The notes under the pieces: model-generated
What the model was told of the DNA's origin: nothing
Seen by the model: only the letters and a program-made list of their open reading frames with translations
Database searches by the model: none
Origin: Phycisphaerae bacterium
Lineage (GTDB): Bacteria; Planctomycetota; Phycisphaerae; SM23-33
Assembly (NCBI GenBank): GCA_030745875.1
Contig: JASLNT010000058.1
Coordinates: 58,358-122,357, forward strand
Length of the DNA: 64,000 nt
Reading direction: 5' to 3'
Made by a program: the position numbers and the translations under genes
Part shown: positions 36,924-46,677 of the stretch, one piece after another
Position numbering within the stretch: position 1 is the stretch's first letter
Layout: the number at the start of each line of letters is the position of its first letter

Positions 36924-38603
36924 TCAAGGTTTGCTCGCGCGCGGGTGTGGGCGAACGATCAGGCGCAGCGGTTTGTTTGGTTTGAGGCTTACGGGCAGGC
37001 CTTTGCTGAGGGCCTTGCCCGAGACGATGCGAGTTGATCCGTCATCTGCGTTCCGGATGGCGTATTTGTGTTTTTCGTCGGGTTCGACTGTGAACCATTC
37101 GGGCACGGAGTTCATACGCGGCCAGTCCTGTTTGAAGCCCATGTAGATGCGATGTCTGGGGATGTCGAACTGGAGCTTTCCTTCGTACGCTTTGTCGGAC
37201 CGCATGTACACGCAGATTCCGTCGCCGACAGGCGCCGCGCCAAGTTGAAGCCCCCCGCGCCAAGGACGTGCGATGGTGTTGCGCGTGTGCAGCATTGTAT
37301 GAATCAGCACTGTGCGGACCGTGTTGGCCTCCAGCTTGTGAGTCTCCCAGAGGCGTTTGGGGTTGGTGTGATCGACCAGCATCGTCGCGATTTCGCGGTC
37401 GGCCCAGACGAATCCTTCGGGCGTTGGGAACTTGCGCAACAGGTACAGTCCGCCCTCGACCGAGTCGGCTATATTGTCGCGCGAGCCATGATCCCAGTTG
37501 AAGTTTTTGTATCGCGGTTTGAGCAGATTCTTCAGCGGTCGGCGGATCGCGCCAGAATACCGTTTGCTCCCCAGGGCAAGATCGTAGTCCAGGAAACCGA
37601 CGAAATCGTATCCCCACCCGTCGCCGATGGTGACCTTGTCGTGCGGCCCGGGCGTCTTCTGCAGTGAGCGGACGATGACGCCGTCGGAATTTGTCCCGCG
37701 ACGCAGGATCTCGTCGAACATGTATTCCATGTGCGGTTTGTACTGACGGAGTTTCTTCGTGTCGGCTTTGGCGTCGACGGCGAAGAGCAGGCCAAGACCG
37801 CCTATGACCTCGCAGCCGTGGTCGCTCAGACGCGAGGGAACGAACTTGCCTCCCAGGAGGTAGTAGTCCGCCAGGCGGTGAGCCCAGTCGAGATACTTCT
37901 TCTCGCCCGTCATGCAGTACAGGCGAGGCAGAATCTGCAGCAGTTCGCCGTTTACCTCGATGTTCTTCGACGGGATCTTCCCGTAGGGGCTGTCGTAGCG
38001 CGCGTGTTTGAAAATATCGTCTACGATGCCACGCATGCGATCGAACCAGGGCGAGTCCTTGCCCGTGATTTCAACGATTGCGACCAGCCCGTCCTTGGCG
38101 TATTCGCACGCGCCGAAGATCATCGCATCGAACGAGCCTGCGACCTTCTTGCCGGATTTCAGGTCGTAATTGACCGGAAGGCGATCGAGATGGTTGCAGA
38201 GTTTCTGCTCGGATTTGAGCGTTTCGACCATCACGCCGTCGAGCACCTTCTTGTCCGTATAGAACGCCGCCCACACGTAGAACGGATAGCAGTCCGCAGC
38301 GGTGTCGCGGTAGTTCCACGCCCGTGCGGTCGACCGGAACAAACCGGTCTTCGCGTCGCGAACGGGCAGAACGCGCTTGTGCAGCCATCGCTGCACTTTG
38401 TCCAGTGCGACTCCCGCGTACTGCGCCGAGCGTTCGGCCCGGTTCCAGTCGCAGGTTTTCGGCGAGGGATTCCAGAGGCTCCGCGTCTTGTCATTGATTT
38501 CGAATCCGGGCAGGTCCGCCCAGCGGTCGGCGCGCTGCGCCTGCGAAACTGAAGTCGCCGCCCCGATCGCCAGGATGCAAGCCAGCATTATCGTTCTCTT
38601 CAT
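36924..38603 (-). CDS. Secreted putative glycoside hydrolase with (alpha/alpha)-toroid features
   Basis: The start is set at the Met of MKRTIMLACILAIG (GGAG 9 nt upstream) rather than 21 nt earlier; the product is 559 residues with a signal peptide ending around SQAQ. The body is rich in helices with aromatic and acidic motifs typical of six-hairpin glycosidases (AWNYRDTAADCYPFYVWAAF, IGDGWGYDFVGFLDYDLALG). A beta-rich C-terminal part ends with RLIVRPHP. I do not recognise a specific GH family. It is the last gene of the operon with the NPCBM proteins and the sialidase-like gene, consistent with glycan breakdown, but activity is inferred only from fold and context. Confidence 0.85.
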   Translation of the reverse strand: MKRTIMLACILAIGAATSVSQAQRADRWADLPGFEINDKTRSLWNPSPKTCDWNRAERSAQYAGVALDKVQRWLHKRVLPVRDAKTGLFRSTARAWNYRDTAADCYPFYVWAAFYTDKKVLDGVMVETLKSEQKLCNHLDRLPVNYDLKSGKKVAGSFDAMIFGACEYAKDGLVAIVEITGKDSPWFDRMRGIVDDIFKHARYDSPYGKIPSKNIEVNGELLQILPRLYCMTGEKKYLDWAHRLADYYLLGGKFVPSRLSDHGCEVIGGLGLLFAVDAKADTKKLRQYKPHMEYMFDEILRRGTNSDGVIVRSLQKTPGPHDKVTIGDGWGYDFVGFLDYDLALGSKRYSGAIRRPLKNLLKPRYKNFNWDHGSRDNIADSVEGGLYLLRKFPTPEGFVWADREIATMLVDHTNPKRLWETHKLEANTVRTVLIHTMLHTRNTIARPWRGGLQLGAAPVGDGICVYMRSDKAYEGKLQFDIPRHRIYMGFKQDWPRMNSVPEWFTVEPDEKHKYAIRNADDGSTRIVSGKALSKGLPVSLKPNKPLRLIVRPHPRASKP

Positions 38604-38652
38604 TGCGATATTCTCCATCGACAACGGCGCAAGGTGGCGCCGGTTCTATCGG

Positions 38653-41463
38653 TTACTGTCCCACGGGTTTGATGTCCCAGACTTTACCAGGATACGAGTG
38701 ACAGGTCGTGAGGGGAAGGCTCGAAGCGTAATGTTCGGCACGGGTGAAATCTTTTCGAATGTAATGTGCTTCAAGCCTGCTTCCGCCGTTGGACATCACT
38801 TTCCTCACCTGGCCGGGCTCAAGGAATACTGAAAACCGCAACCCGTCCCTTGGATCGACATACAGAACAACGATGCGCCTGCCCGTGAGGTTTCGCCACG
38901 CGACGTCAGCTCGTCCGCCTTCCCTGTGCGAAGGAATGCGTTTGATGGTCCTGGTGATCGTCAGCTTGGGCATCCGGGCCTTGAGTTTGGCGATAGCGGC
39001 GTCCGAGATTTTCGATTCCTTTGTCACCACCATCGACTCCAGTCCGGGCATCTTTATGAATGTTTCGATGTTCTCGACGAAAACCTTGTTGCCGCCGGTC
39101 CAATCCGTTCCGAGAAGTATGTCGGGAATCCTGTACGAGGGCCTGTGTGTTCCGGGCGGTGGTATGAAGCCCACCGAACCGCCGAGCTGGTTGATTTCCA
39201 GAGCGACGAGTTTCTTAGTCCTGCTGATCCGGGTCGCCATAAGCGCCTGTCCGAGAGAGATCGGGACCTTCATATCGCTCTTTCCGACAGACGCCATAAT
39301 GTCCGTCAGTTCGTACTCGGGCGGAAGAGTCTCCGACATGCCGACGGTCTTCCAGTGCAACGGCTGGCCGCCGACGGCCTGAATCAGCTCGAGCGTAACT
39401 TTCTTGCCCCGGTAATCGCCAATGGGGAACAGCAGCGGCGCCGGGCGACCTTGCCACGTCTGCATGACCGGAACCTTCCTGGCCTGAACTTTGTTTCCGC
39501 CTATGCTCAACGCCAGCGAGTTGACTTTCGCAGGTCCCCCGTCAGGCAGGCTCACGTGCGCCGCCAGCCACTTGTCCTTCGGTCCGATCTTCATCTCCCG
39601 CCATATCCGCAACGGTTTGCCCTTGGGCTGGATCATCGTTCGGAACCGTCGCGCTCCGGGTGTTCCCGTCCCATCCAGGCTGCTGGTCCAGCGGTAAGCA
39701 CTGCTTCGCTCGTGTCGCAGTCGCCATTGCGAACCATCGGCCAGCAGCGGGGCGATATGTTGTTGGACCTTCTGTCGAAGGGCTTCGATGTCCAGTTCGA
39801 TCTGCGGGTCGAGCCAGTCGATCTTGTCGCGAATGTTCGAGGGGTCGGCGGTGGGAGGAGCCCCGCGGTTAACCGGATCGGCCAGCAGGATCAGGAGCCC
39901 GGGGCTGTCGGGCGGTGTTTTGACGCCGACCTGTCCGCTGTCGACAACTTTTTTGGAACCGATTAGCAATGGGCTTTCGTACGCCGGCTTGCCGCTGGTC
40001 GATCCGACGTAGACTTTTGCACGTGCGCAGCCGCCCGCCCCGACAACGTGGTCCAGCCCGACGCTCCCGCGAAAAGCTCTGGCGAATTTCGGTAGCGGGA
40101 AACTCAGTTCGCTGGGAGCGTGGACGGCGAATCCCCAGGCGTATTGGCTCGCACCGCTATGGAGCATGCCGCCCGAGGAACTGCGGTTTGTGTGTCCGGG
40201 CAGAAGAGGCGGGCTGACTGTCGCAGCCGGAGGTATGCGGCTTAGCGGGACCTGTTCGCAGGCGAACGACCAGCGCATGTGAATTCTGTTGAACGGGACC
40301 GCCAATGGATCGAGACTCCAGACCGGTTGGATGATATGGAGCCATGTGTCGCGAGTTCCAGCCGGTCCGCTCATGGCGGTCAGTTGCGACTTGAGCGATC
40401 CTACCGTACGCTGGAATCCCTCCCATCGCCGGGTCTCGGTTTCCAACTGCTTCTGTGTCTTGGACAGTTTGCGCTGAATATCTCGAATTTGCTGCTGGAA
40501 TTTCTTTTCTTCGGCAGCGACATTCTTGTCATAGGCTTTCCGGGCGGCCTGCTCTTGCTTCCTGGATTCGATCGCCTGCTGCTCATGGCGTCGGCGGGCC
40601 TGCTGCAATCCCTGTTGAATCTTCTTACCGCTGCTTTCGACTTGTGCGATACGTCCCTTCAGCGAGTTCATTCGCATTTCGGCGGTGTGTCGGTGAGCCT
40701 CGGTGTGGTAGGCCGTCGCGCCAAACCGCAGCGAACCGCCCGTCGCCGCCAAGCCGCCGATCGTCTCAATTCGCATCATCCGAGACTCACACGCCGGGCT
40801 GAGCACCGCAAGCTCCTGGTAATACGCCTTCCACGGATCGACCCGCGGCAGGCGGACTTCCGCAATTTCCGACATATCGATCCGGCGAGTACCGTCCTTC
40901 AGCAGGAGGACTACGGACTGGTCTTTCCAGCGAAGGCTGACGAATTTCACTCTTCGGCCGTTGAGACGACAGAGAACTCCGGGCTGCAACCGACGGCGCG
41001 AATCGTGCCGAAACACCACGCGCCGGATGCGATCGGTCCCGATACGTATGCGGGTCGGCAGGCTCAGCGCAGATTTGCGCGCCGGTCTTGCGGGGATGAC
41101 CAGCAAGTGTTCCGGAACGCGCACGCCGTCAGTCCCGCCGCCGGAACCCGCGCCTTCGATACGCCCGACAATCCGGTCTCCGCCGACAAACTCTATGTAG
41201 GCGTCGTCGCGGCTGGGGCTCCAGGCTTTCAGCTCGCGATCGCGCAGCCAGCGCAACGGGCGCTTGGAATCGAACAATGCAATCTTGTCCAGCTTTGGCG
41301 TTCCGGGGCGCCTGCCCCAACCCGACAGTGTCTTACCGACGACGCGAGAACCGTCAACAAACACCGCCTCGTATCGTCCGACACCTTCGGCGTGCGCAAT
41401 CGAAATCGTCAGTCCCGCCGCCGCCCAGATCGATAACAGTCTTGCCGAGCCCGAGCTTCTCAT
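38653..41463 (-). CDS. Exported NPCBM/coiled-coil protein with LRR-like and VHL-beta-like C-terminus, copy 1
   Basis: The 936-residue protein has a signal peptide (to about 25), a beta-rich N-terminal part with YIEFVGGDRIVGRI, a coiled coil at about 261-361, and an NPCBM-type carbohydrate-binding module at about 441-505 (WGFAVHAPSELSFPL, then RGSVGLDHVVG). A beta-rich middle follows. Near 784-841 there is one leucine-rich-repeat-like unit (SDAAIAKLKARMPKLTI). Residues about 850-915 resemble the beta domain of von Hippel-Lindau protein (WRNLTGRRIVVLYVD, then LEPGQ). Its ATG overlaps the TAA of the sialidase-like gene by one base (TAATG), so the two are coupled. A paralogue is at 42640-45714. 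I infer a surface or periplasmic glycan-binding scaffold. Confidence 0.9.
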   Translation of the reverse strand: MRSSGSARLLSIWAAAGLTISIAHAEGVGRYEAVFVDGSRVVGKTLSGWGRRPGTPKLDKIALFDSKRPLRWLRDRELKAWSPSRDDAYIEFVGGDRIVGRIEGAGSGGGTDGVRVPEHLLVIPARPARKSALSLPTRIRIGTDRIRRVVFRHDSRRRLQPGVLCRLNGRRVKFVSLRWKDQSVVLLLKDGTRRIDMSEIAEVRLPRVDPWKAYYQELAVLSPACESRMMRIETIGGLAATGGSLRFGATAYHTEAHRHTAEMRMNSLKGRIAQVESSGKKIQQGLQQARRRHEQQAIESRKQEQAARKAYDKNVAAEEKKFQQQIRDIQRKLSKTQKQLETETRRWEGFQRTVGSLKSQLTAMSGPAGTRDTWLHIIQPVWSLDPLAVPFNRIHMRWSFACEQVPLSRIPPAATVSPPLLPGHTNRSSSGGMLHSGASQYAWGFAVHAPSELSFPLPKFARAFRGSVGLDHVVGAGGCARAKVYVGSTSGKPAYESPLLIGSKKVVDSGQVGVKTPPDSPGLLILLADPVNRGAPPTADPSNIRDKIDWLDPQIELDIEALRQKVQQHIAPLLADGSQWRLRHERSSAYRWTSSLDGTGTPGARRFRTMIQPKGKPLRIWREMKIGPKDKWLAAHVSLPDGGPAKVNSLALSIGGNKVQARKVPVMQTWQGRPAPLLFPIGDYRGKKVTLELIQAVGGQPLHWKTVGMSETLPPEYELTDIMASVGKSDMKVPISLGQALMATRISRTKKLVALEINQLGGSVGFIPPPGTHRPSYRIPDILLGTDWTGGNKVFVENIETFIKMPGLESMVVTKESKISDAAIAKLKARMPKLTITRTIKRIPSHREGGRADVAWRNLTGRRIVVLYVDPRDGLRFSVFLEPGQVRKVMSNGGSRLEAHYIRKDFTRAEHYASSLPLTTCHSYPGKVWDIKPVGQ

Positions 41464-42593
41464 TACCTCTGCGGTTTCCCTTCGGTCAGCCAGGCCATAT
41501 TGAACTTCACAACCGATACGTATTGATAGAGTTTCTTCTCACCCCGCTCGAACAGCAGGTAGATATTGCCTCTCTTGTCGGCGGCCAGCGACGAGTACGC
41601 GCTGAGACCTTTGTACACCAGTCGTTTTACCGGCCAGGTCTTGCCCCGATCGAAACTCGCCCAGACCGTCATTTTAATTCGCGACTTGCCCGGGTTGTCC
41701 GGTGTGGAGAACAGGAGCACGTCCTTGCCTCCGGTGGTTTCCAGCGGCAGGCGGATCATGCCCGCATTGCAGCCGTAGCTGGGCTTGGTCCCGTACTTGA
41801 AGTAGAACGGTTGGCCGACTTCCTTCAGATGATCGCAGACGCGCCAATCGGTCCACATGTTCCCGCCGTCATAACTCATCGCGATTCGCCTGCGATGGTC
41901 GATCGACATGTGCGACCGCGAGTTGTAGTAGATGTTCCCGCTTGACAGTTCCGCCAGCGTGCCCTCACCGGTTCCGCTCTGGACCGGCCCGCTGGTTTGC
42001 CATGTCTTGCCTCCGTCGTCGCTATAGATCGCCGAATTGTAATGGTACGGCCAGGTCTCCTGGGCGTTGCTGTCTTTGGGCGGAACGATCCGCGCAGGCA
42101 TGAGCAGTCTGCCCTTGTGTTTCCCGTAACGCAGCGTGACTCCCGACTCCGAACAGGACGTATTGACGCCGATGCCTTCGGGAGCCCCGTGGCCGGCGGG
42201 GTTCGATTTGATCTTGATCTCCTGACGCTTCCATGTCTTGCCCTGATCGCTGCTCCGCCACAGATAACCGCTGCGCGAACGCACGACCATGATGTCTCCG
42301 GTGTTTTCGTCGACGATGGCGCTTCCCCCCGCATCCGAGCCGACTTCGACCGCCTTGGACCAGGTCTTGCCCATGTCGGTGCTGCGGCGGATCATGCGCC
42401 CGGACTTGGCGAATGCGAGCACGGTTCCGTCCGTAGTGACAACGATGTTCGGAATTCGCACTGACTTGTACAAGTCCTGCATCTCGAAAGCAGGTTTTGC
42501 CTCCGGAGCGCTCCCGACCGGGGGTTTCTCGCCTCGGACCGGCCGGATCGCCATCACCGCCAGAATCAACAGCCAGACAGTCTTTCGTTTCAC
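41463..42593 (-). CDS. Exported sialidase-like (BNR/Asp-box) protein
   Basis: The 376-residue protein has a signal peptide (1-21) and a six-bladed-propeller pattern with Asp boxes STDMGKTW, SSDQGKTW, SDDGGKTW and SFDRGKTW. Layout and length fit exo-alpha-sialidase-like proteins (GH33 type), which release terminal sialic acid; many relatives in environmental bacteria have other glycan substrates. I did not assign the arginine triad, so the substrate is open. It lies between the two NPCBM paralogues, 46 nt after copy 2 and overlapping copy 1 by one base. Confidence 0.88.
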   Translation of the reverse strand: MKRKTVWLLILAVMAIRPVRGEKPPVGSAPEAKPAFEMQDLYKSVRIPNIVVTTDGTVLAFAKSGRMIRRSTDMGKTWSKAVEVGSDAGGSAIVDENTGDIMVVRSRSGYLWRSSDQGKTWKRQEIKIKSNPAGHGAPEGIGVNTSCSESGVTLRYGKHKGRLLMPARIVPPKDSNAQETWPYHYNSAIYSDDGGKTWQTSGPVQSGTGEGTLAELSSGNIYYNSRSHMSIDHRRRIAMSYDGGNMWTDWRVCDHLKEVGQPFYFKYGTKPSYGCNAGMIRLPLETTGGKDVLLFSTPDNPGKSRIKMTVWASFDRGKTWPVKRLVYKGLSAYSSLAADKRGNIYLLFERGEKKLYQYVSVVKFNMAWLTEGKPQR

Positions 42594-42639
42594 GTGGAAT
42601 CTCCTTGGATGTCAGACTGAACCATCCAGCCTGTGTTCG

Positions 42640-45600
42640 TCAGTGCTTGATCTCCCAGACCGAATTGGCGCTTTCCATATGGAAGGTGGAAATCGGTTGG
42701 CTGAAGAAGTAGTCCTGGGCTTTATCGAAACCCTTGCGGACGTAGTGCGCCTCGTAGCGGACCCCGAGATAGGCGCTCCGTTTCAGCTCCTGGCCGGGCT
42801 TGAGGTCGGGCGTGCTCGAGAACTTGAGCTTGTTCTCCTCGGTGACCCACATGATGATAAGTTGCCTCTTGGTGCGATTACGCCACGTGACCGGTCGGTA
42901 ATTTCCGCCCGATAGCGAAGGGACTCGCACGATGATCCTCGATATCTTCAGCTTGGGCATCTTGGTTTGGAGTTTCGCCACCGCGCCGTCCGAGATTCCG
43001 GATTCGGCCATCACCAGCAGGGATTTAAGCTTGGGCATCTTACTGAACGTTGCGAAAGCTCCCAGGAACGTTTTGTCGCCGCCGACCCAATCGCGCCCGA
43101 TCATTACGTTATCGAGCGTGTTCGAAGGCTCCTTGACGCTCATTGGCGGGCGGAAGTTCACCACGCCGCCTTGTTGATTGATCTCCAGAGCGGCGAGTTT
43201 CTCGCCCTTGCTCAGCCACTCCGACTGAAGCGCCAACCCCAACTCGTGGGGGACCTGCATGTCCTTCTTGCCGACAAGCTTCAGAACATCAACCAGGTGA
43301 TACTCCGGAGGCGGGAGCTTAGAGATGCTTACCGCCTGCCAGTGCAGCGGTTTACCGCCGGCCGGTTGGGTCAACTCGAGCGTGATCTTCTTACCGTTAA
43401 ACTGCTCAAGATCGAACACCAGCGGTGTCGGTCGGTCCCTCCATATCTGTCTGATCGGAATCTTCCGCGCGGGTATCTTCCGCCCGTCGGCGTGCAGGGT
43501 TATCGTGCCCGGTGAGTGGTGTATGTCCGTCGGAAGGCCCAGGTGAACCGCCAGTTGCCTGCTGTCCGGTCCGATCATTGTTTTCCGCCGCAGGCGAAGC
43601 GGTTGTTTCTTCGCCTCGATCATCGGCCAGAAACTCCGCTGATCGTGTCTTCCCTTCTCGTAGAAGAAGCTCGTCCAGACGTAACCGCCTCGCTGATCCA
43701 ACTGGATTTCCCATCCCGGACACGCCGCCAGCAACGGTCCGACCTGCTGTCGAACCCGGTTTTCCAGCCCGGCGCGGTCCAGTTCCAGTTGCGGATCGAG
43801 CCAGTTCAGCTTGTCGCGGATGTTCAGCGGATCGGTTCCTGTAGGACCGTTGCGATCGGCCGGATCGGCCTGCAGGACCAGGAGCCTGGGATCGTCGGGT
43901 TTCACAGTCAGACGGACCGAACCGGTGTCAACGGTCTTCTTCGTTCCGATCAACAGCGGACTTGCATATGCGGGCTTGCTCTTGGTCGATCCGACAAAGA
44001 TTCCCGCCCGGGCGCACCCGCCCTGACCAACGACGTTGTCCAGCCCGACCCGGCTGCGAAACGCACTTGCGCATTGCGGCAGCGGAAACCGCAATTCGCT
44101 GTAAGCGTGTACTGCAAAACCCCAGGCGTGATTCCGCCCCCCGCTGCGGAGCAGTCCGCCGACCCAACTGCGGTTGGTGCGTCGGGGCAGGAACGGGGGA
44201 TTGACCTCAGAGACCGGTCGCACGCGACAAAGCGGGACGCGGGCCGGATCAAACGACCACCGCATGCGGATTCTCCGGAAAGGGACCCAAAGCGGGTCGA
44301 GACTCCAGACCGGCTGGATGATGTGAGCCCAGGTCTCATGTCTGCCGCTGCGGACGGAATCATGCTGCAATCTCGCCGATTCGAGAACGACCAGGAACGA
44401 TCGCCATCGCACGGTCTCTTCGTTCAATTGCCTCTGCGTCACAGCCGTCTTGCCCTGAAGCTCTTTGATTTTGAGCTGAAGTTTCCTCTTGTCGCTGCTG
44501 ATGAACCTGTCGAGTTCCCTTGTCCTCTGCCTATCGAGTTTCGATTTCTCGTCTTCCAGCGTTTTTTCCCGTCTCTGGCGAAGTTGGGTCTGCTTCGAGA
44601 GGAAAGTCTTGAGCATCGCATCCTGTTTGTCGGCGGGTTTTTTGGACAACTGTTTTCGCATCGCTTTTTCGGCGGCGCGCAGCTCCTCGTCCAAACGGTT
44701 TCGCTGCTTTGTGAATCTGGCGCTGTCGGTTTTTCGAAGCCCGTCAATGCGTTTGCGCATGTCAGCCAGGGCTTTTTGATGCGCCTGTCCGGCTGCTTTG
44801 GTCTGCTCTTCAGATTCGCGCAGTTGTTTTTCGTGTCTGGCGCGGGCCTGATCGAGCTTAAGTCGATTAGCTTTCTCCTTGTTCTTGATCTTCAAGAGCT
44901 TCTGGAGCGACTGCCTTATGCGCACTGCGGCGGCTTGCTGCTGAGACCCCGTATCGTACGCCGCCGCCGCGAACCGCAGCGAGCTCGCGGTGGCGATCAA
45001 ACCGCCGGTCGTTTCGATACGCATTATGCGCGATCGGCAGGCGGGGCTCAGAATCGCAAGCTCGCGCCAGTACGCCTTCCAGGGCTCAATACGGGGCAGG
45101 TGGATCTCGGAGATGTCGGCGGTCTGGATTTCGTTCGAGCCGTTCCTCAGCAGAAGAACCACGGATTCTTTTTTCCAGCGAAGGTGCACGAACTGTTCTT
45201 TGCGCCCATCACGGCGGTAGAGCGTTCCGGGCTGAAGCCGGCGGCGCGAATTGGATTGGAATACAACGCGCTCGATACGTTCGGGCAGGATTCGTACGTG
45301 GGGCGGCGAGTCGTGTTGCGTTTGGTGCAGCGGTGCGGCGGGTTTGAAGACCAGATGCGGCGGGGCGTATAGACCGTCGCCGGCTCCTATGCTTTCGATG
45401 CGCCCGACAATCCGATCGCCGCCGACGAACTCTATGTAGTGTTCGCGATGGTTCGGGCTCCACGGTTTCAGCGTGCGATCCAGCAGCCATCGCAACGGGC
45501 TCCCGGCGTCGGTCAGTGCGGTGTCGCCCAGGCGCGGGGAACCCGGATGCTCTCCCCATCCGGACACTTTGTCGCCCTCAATGCGCGCACCGTCGGCAAA

Positions 45601-45714
45601 CATCGCCTCGTACCGCGCCGCACTTTCAGCGTGCAGCCCGGTCGCTGCGGCCGACAACAACACCGCAATCAGCACACACCGCAAGATGTTCCTAAAGTAA
45701 TTCACAGGCAACAT
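42640..45714 (-). CDS. Exported NPCBM/coiled-coil protein with LRR-like and VHL-beta-like C-terminus, copy 2
   Basis: The 1024-residue paralogue of 38653-41463 shares the whole layout: signal peptide, YIEFVGGDRIVGRIESIG, a longer coiled coil (about 271-438), NPCBM-type module (about 521-612, WGFAVHAYSELRFPL), one LRR-like unit (about 875-928, SDGAVAKLQTKMPKLKI) and a VHL-beta-like end (about 943-1010: WRNRTKRQLIIMWV, LKPGQELKRSAYLGVRYEAH). The asparagine, tryptophan, PGQ and Y-x-G positions of the VHL fold are clearer here than in copy 1. It is the first gene of the operon and has a good promoter upstream. Confidence 0.9.
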   Translation of the reverse strand: MLPVNYFRNILRCVLIAVLLSAAATGLHAESAARYEAMFADGARIEGDKVSGWGEHPGSPRLGDTALTDAGSPLRWLLDRTLKPWSPNHREHYIEFVGGDRIVGRIESIGAGDGLYAPPHLVFKPAAPLHQTQHDSPPHVRILPERIERVVFQSNSRRRLQPGTLYRRDGRKEQFVHLRWKKESVVLLLRNGSNEIQTADISEIHLPRIEPWKAYWRELAILSPACRSRIMRIETTGGLIATASSLRFAAAAYDTGSQQQAAAVRIRQSLQKLLKIKNKEKANRLKLDQARARHEKQLRESEEQTKAAGQAHQKALADMRKRIDGLRKTDSARFTKQRNRLDEELRAAEKAMRKQLSKKPADKQDAMLKTFLSKQTQLRQRREKTLEDEKSKLDRQRTRELDRFISSDKRKLQLKIKELQGKTAVTQRQLNEETVRWRSFLVVLESARLQHDSVRSGRHETWAHIIQPVWSLDPLWVPFRRIRMRWSFDPARVPLCRVRPVSEVNPPFLPRRTNRSWVGGLLRSGGRNHAWGFAVHAYSELRFPLPQCASAFRSRVGLDNVVGQGGCARAGIFVGSTKSKPAYASPLLIGTKKTVDTGSVRLTVKPDDPRLLVLQADPADRNGPTGTDPLNIRDKLNWLDPQLELDRAGLENRVRQQVGPLLAACPGWEIQLDQRGGYVWTSFFYEKGRHDQRSFWPMIEAKKQPLRLRRKTMIGPDSRQLAVHLGLPTDIHHSPGTITLHADGRKIPARKIPIRQIWRDRPTPLVFDLEQFNGKKITLELTQPAGGKPLHWQAVSISKLPPPEYHLVDVLKLVGKKDMQVPHELGLALQSEWLSKGEKLAALEINQQGGVVNFRPPMSVKEPSNTLDNVMIGRDWVGGDKTFLGAFATFSKMPKLKSLLVMAESGISDGAVAKLQTKMPKLKISRIIVRVPSLSGGNYRPVTWRNRTKRQLIIMWVTEENKLKFSSTPDLKPGQELKRSAYLGVRYEAHYVRKGFDKAQDYFFSQPISTFHMESANSVWEIKH

Positions 45715-45746
45715 AACGCCCGCAGCCTACTCGGGCCTCCCCAGAG

Positions 45747-45775
45747 ATTGTATCGACGCGACGCACAATCACCAA
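45747..45775 (-). promoter_or_regulatory. Promoter of the NPCBM/sialidase operon
   Basis: On the minus strand TTGGTG (45770-45775), a 17-nt spacer and TACAAT (45747-45752) stand upstream of the start at 45714, giving a leader of about 27 nt. Confidence 0.6.
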
Positions 45776-45833
45776 CTCTTTCCAGATCGGCGGGGGGCTT
45801 GTGACGATCTGCGGACGGGACGATCCGGGCGTA

Positions 45834-46676
45834 CTACTCTGCGTGGAACAGGCGGGTCGCTCCGCCGATACCGCATTTCTGATACTTGTTGTAGGCCAGG
45901 GCGGCGCGGGCTCTCATGCCCTGGGCTCCGTGCCCCGAAAGCCATGCGCTAACCGCTGCTTCGAGACTGTACGCCTCGGGCGCCATTAGCCCCGTTGTCA
46001 GCAGAATCGGTTTGCATCCGAGTTGGGTCAGCGTGTTGCGGAAGTAAGGTTTGGATTTGCACGCCAACACGATTGCGGCCTTGCCGACTCCCGCAGGCTC
46101 TGTCCGCCGCGGGAGACGAACCTGAAAATCCATCAAACCGTTATGCCCGACATAGGCCACAAGGTTCGCCCCGCCGCAGATCCCCAGACGAACCCCGCCG
46201 ACTTCCAGAACGACAGGCTTATTCCCCGCCGCCGCATCGAGGAAGGCCTCCACCGTCTCCTTGATCTTCACGCCGCGATAAGCGTCGGCCACCAGATACG
46301 CTCCCGTCGCTCGATGCTTGAGGATTATCCGCTCAAGCACCGAACTGCTGATGTTCTTCGTCGCAAGAACCACGTCCCAGGCGCTGCTGCGCCTGAGGAA
46401 CGTCTTGGTTCCGTACATCGCGCCCCAGTAGAGATTGTTCCGCGGATCGTCCCCGTCGCCAAGCAGTTTGGAAACAGGCGCAATGCCCTGACTGTCGTTG
46501 TCGCACAGGGCGACGAAAACGTGGATCGTCCGTTCGGTCTTCAGCACGACTTTCGCGGGCCGAGGGGCCGGTTTACTCTCGGGCTCCGCATCCGGCTTGC
46601 GGTCTGTCCGAGTATCCGCTGCTTCGCCGCATCCGGTGAATACAACCAGCAGTATTGCGCTGAGAATCGCTTTCAT
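45834..46676 (-). CDS. Lipoprotein of unknown function
   Basis: The 280-residue protein begins with a lipoprotein-type signal (ILSAILLVVFTGC, Cys at about 16) and a Pro/Lys-rich linker. The folded part starts near residue 45 with IHVFVALCDNDSQGI, then GDDPRNNLYWGAMYGTKTFL, phrases I associate with a conserved but uncharacterised bacterial family. Other features are YVGHNGLMDF and a Cys-rich C-terminal third. Only one base separates it from the stop of the Gfo/Idh gene upstream, so translation is probably coupled. No function can be assigned. Confidence 0.82.
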   Translation of the reverse strand: MKAILSAILLVVFTGCGEAADTRTDRKPDAEPESKPAPRPAKVVLKTERTIHVFVALCDNDSQGIAPVSKLLGDGDDPRNNLYWGAMYGTKTFLRRSSAWDVVLATKNISSSVLERIILKHRATGAYLVADAYRGVKIKETVEAFLDAAAGNKPVVLEVGGVRLGICGGANLVAYVGHNGLMDFQVRLPRRTEPAGVGKAAIVLACKSKPYFRNTLTQLGCKPILLTTGLMAPEAYSLEAAVSAWLSGHGAQGMRARAALAYNKYQKCGIGGATRLFHAE

Positions 46677-46677
46677 C

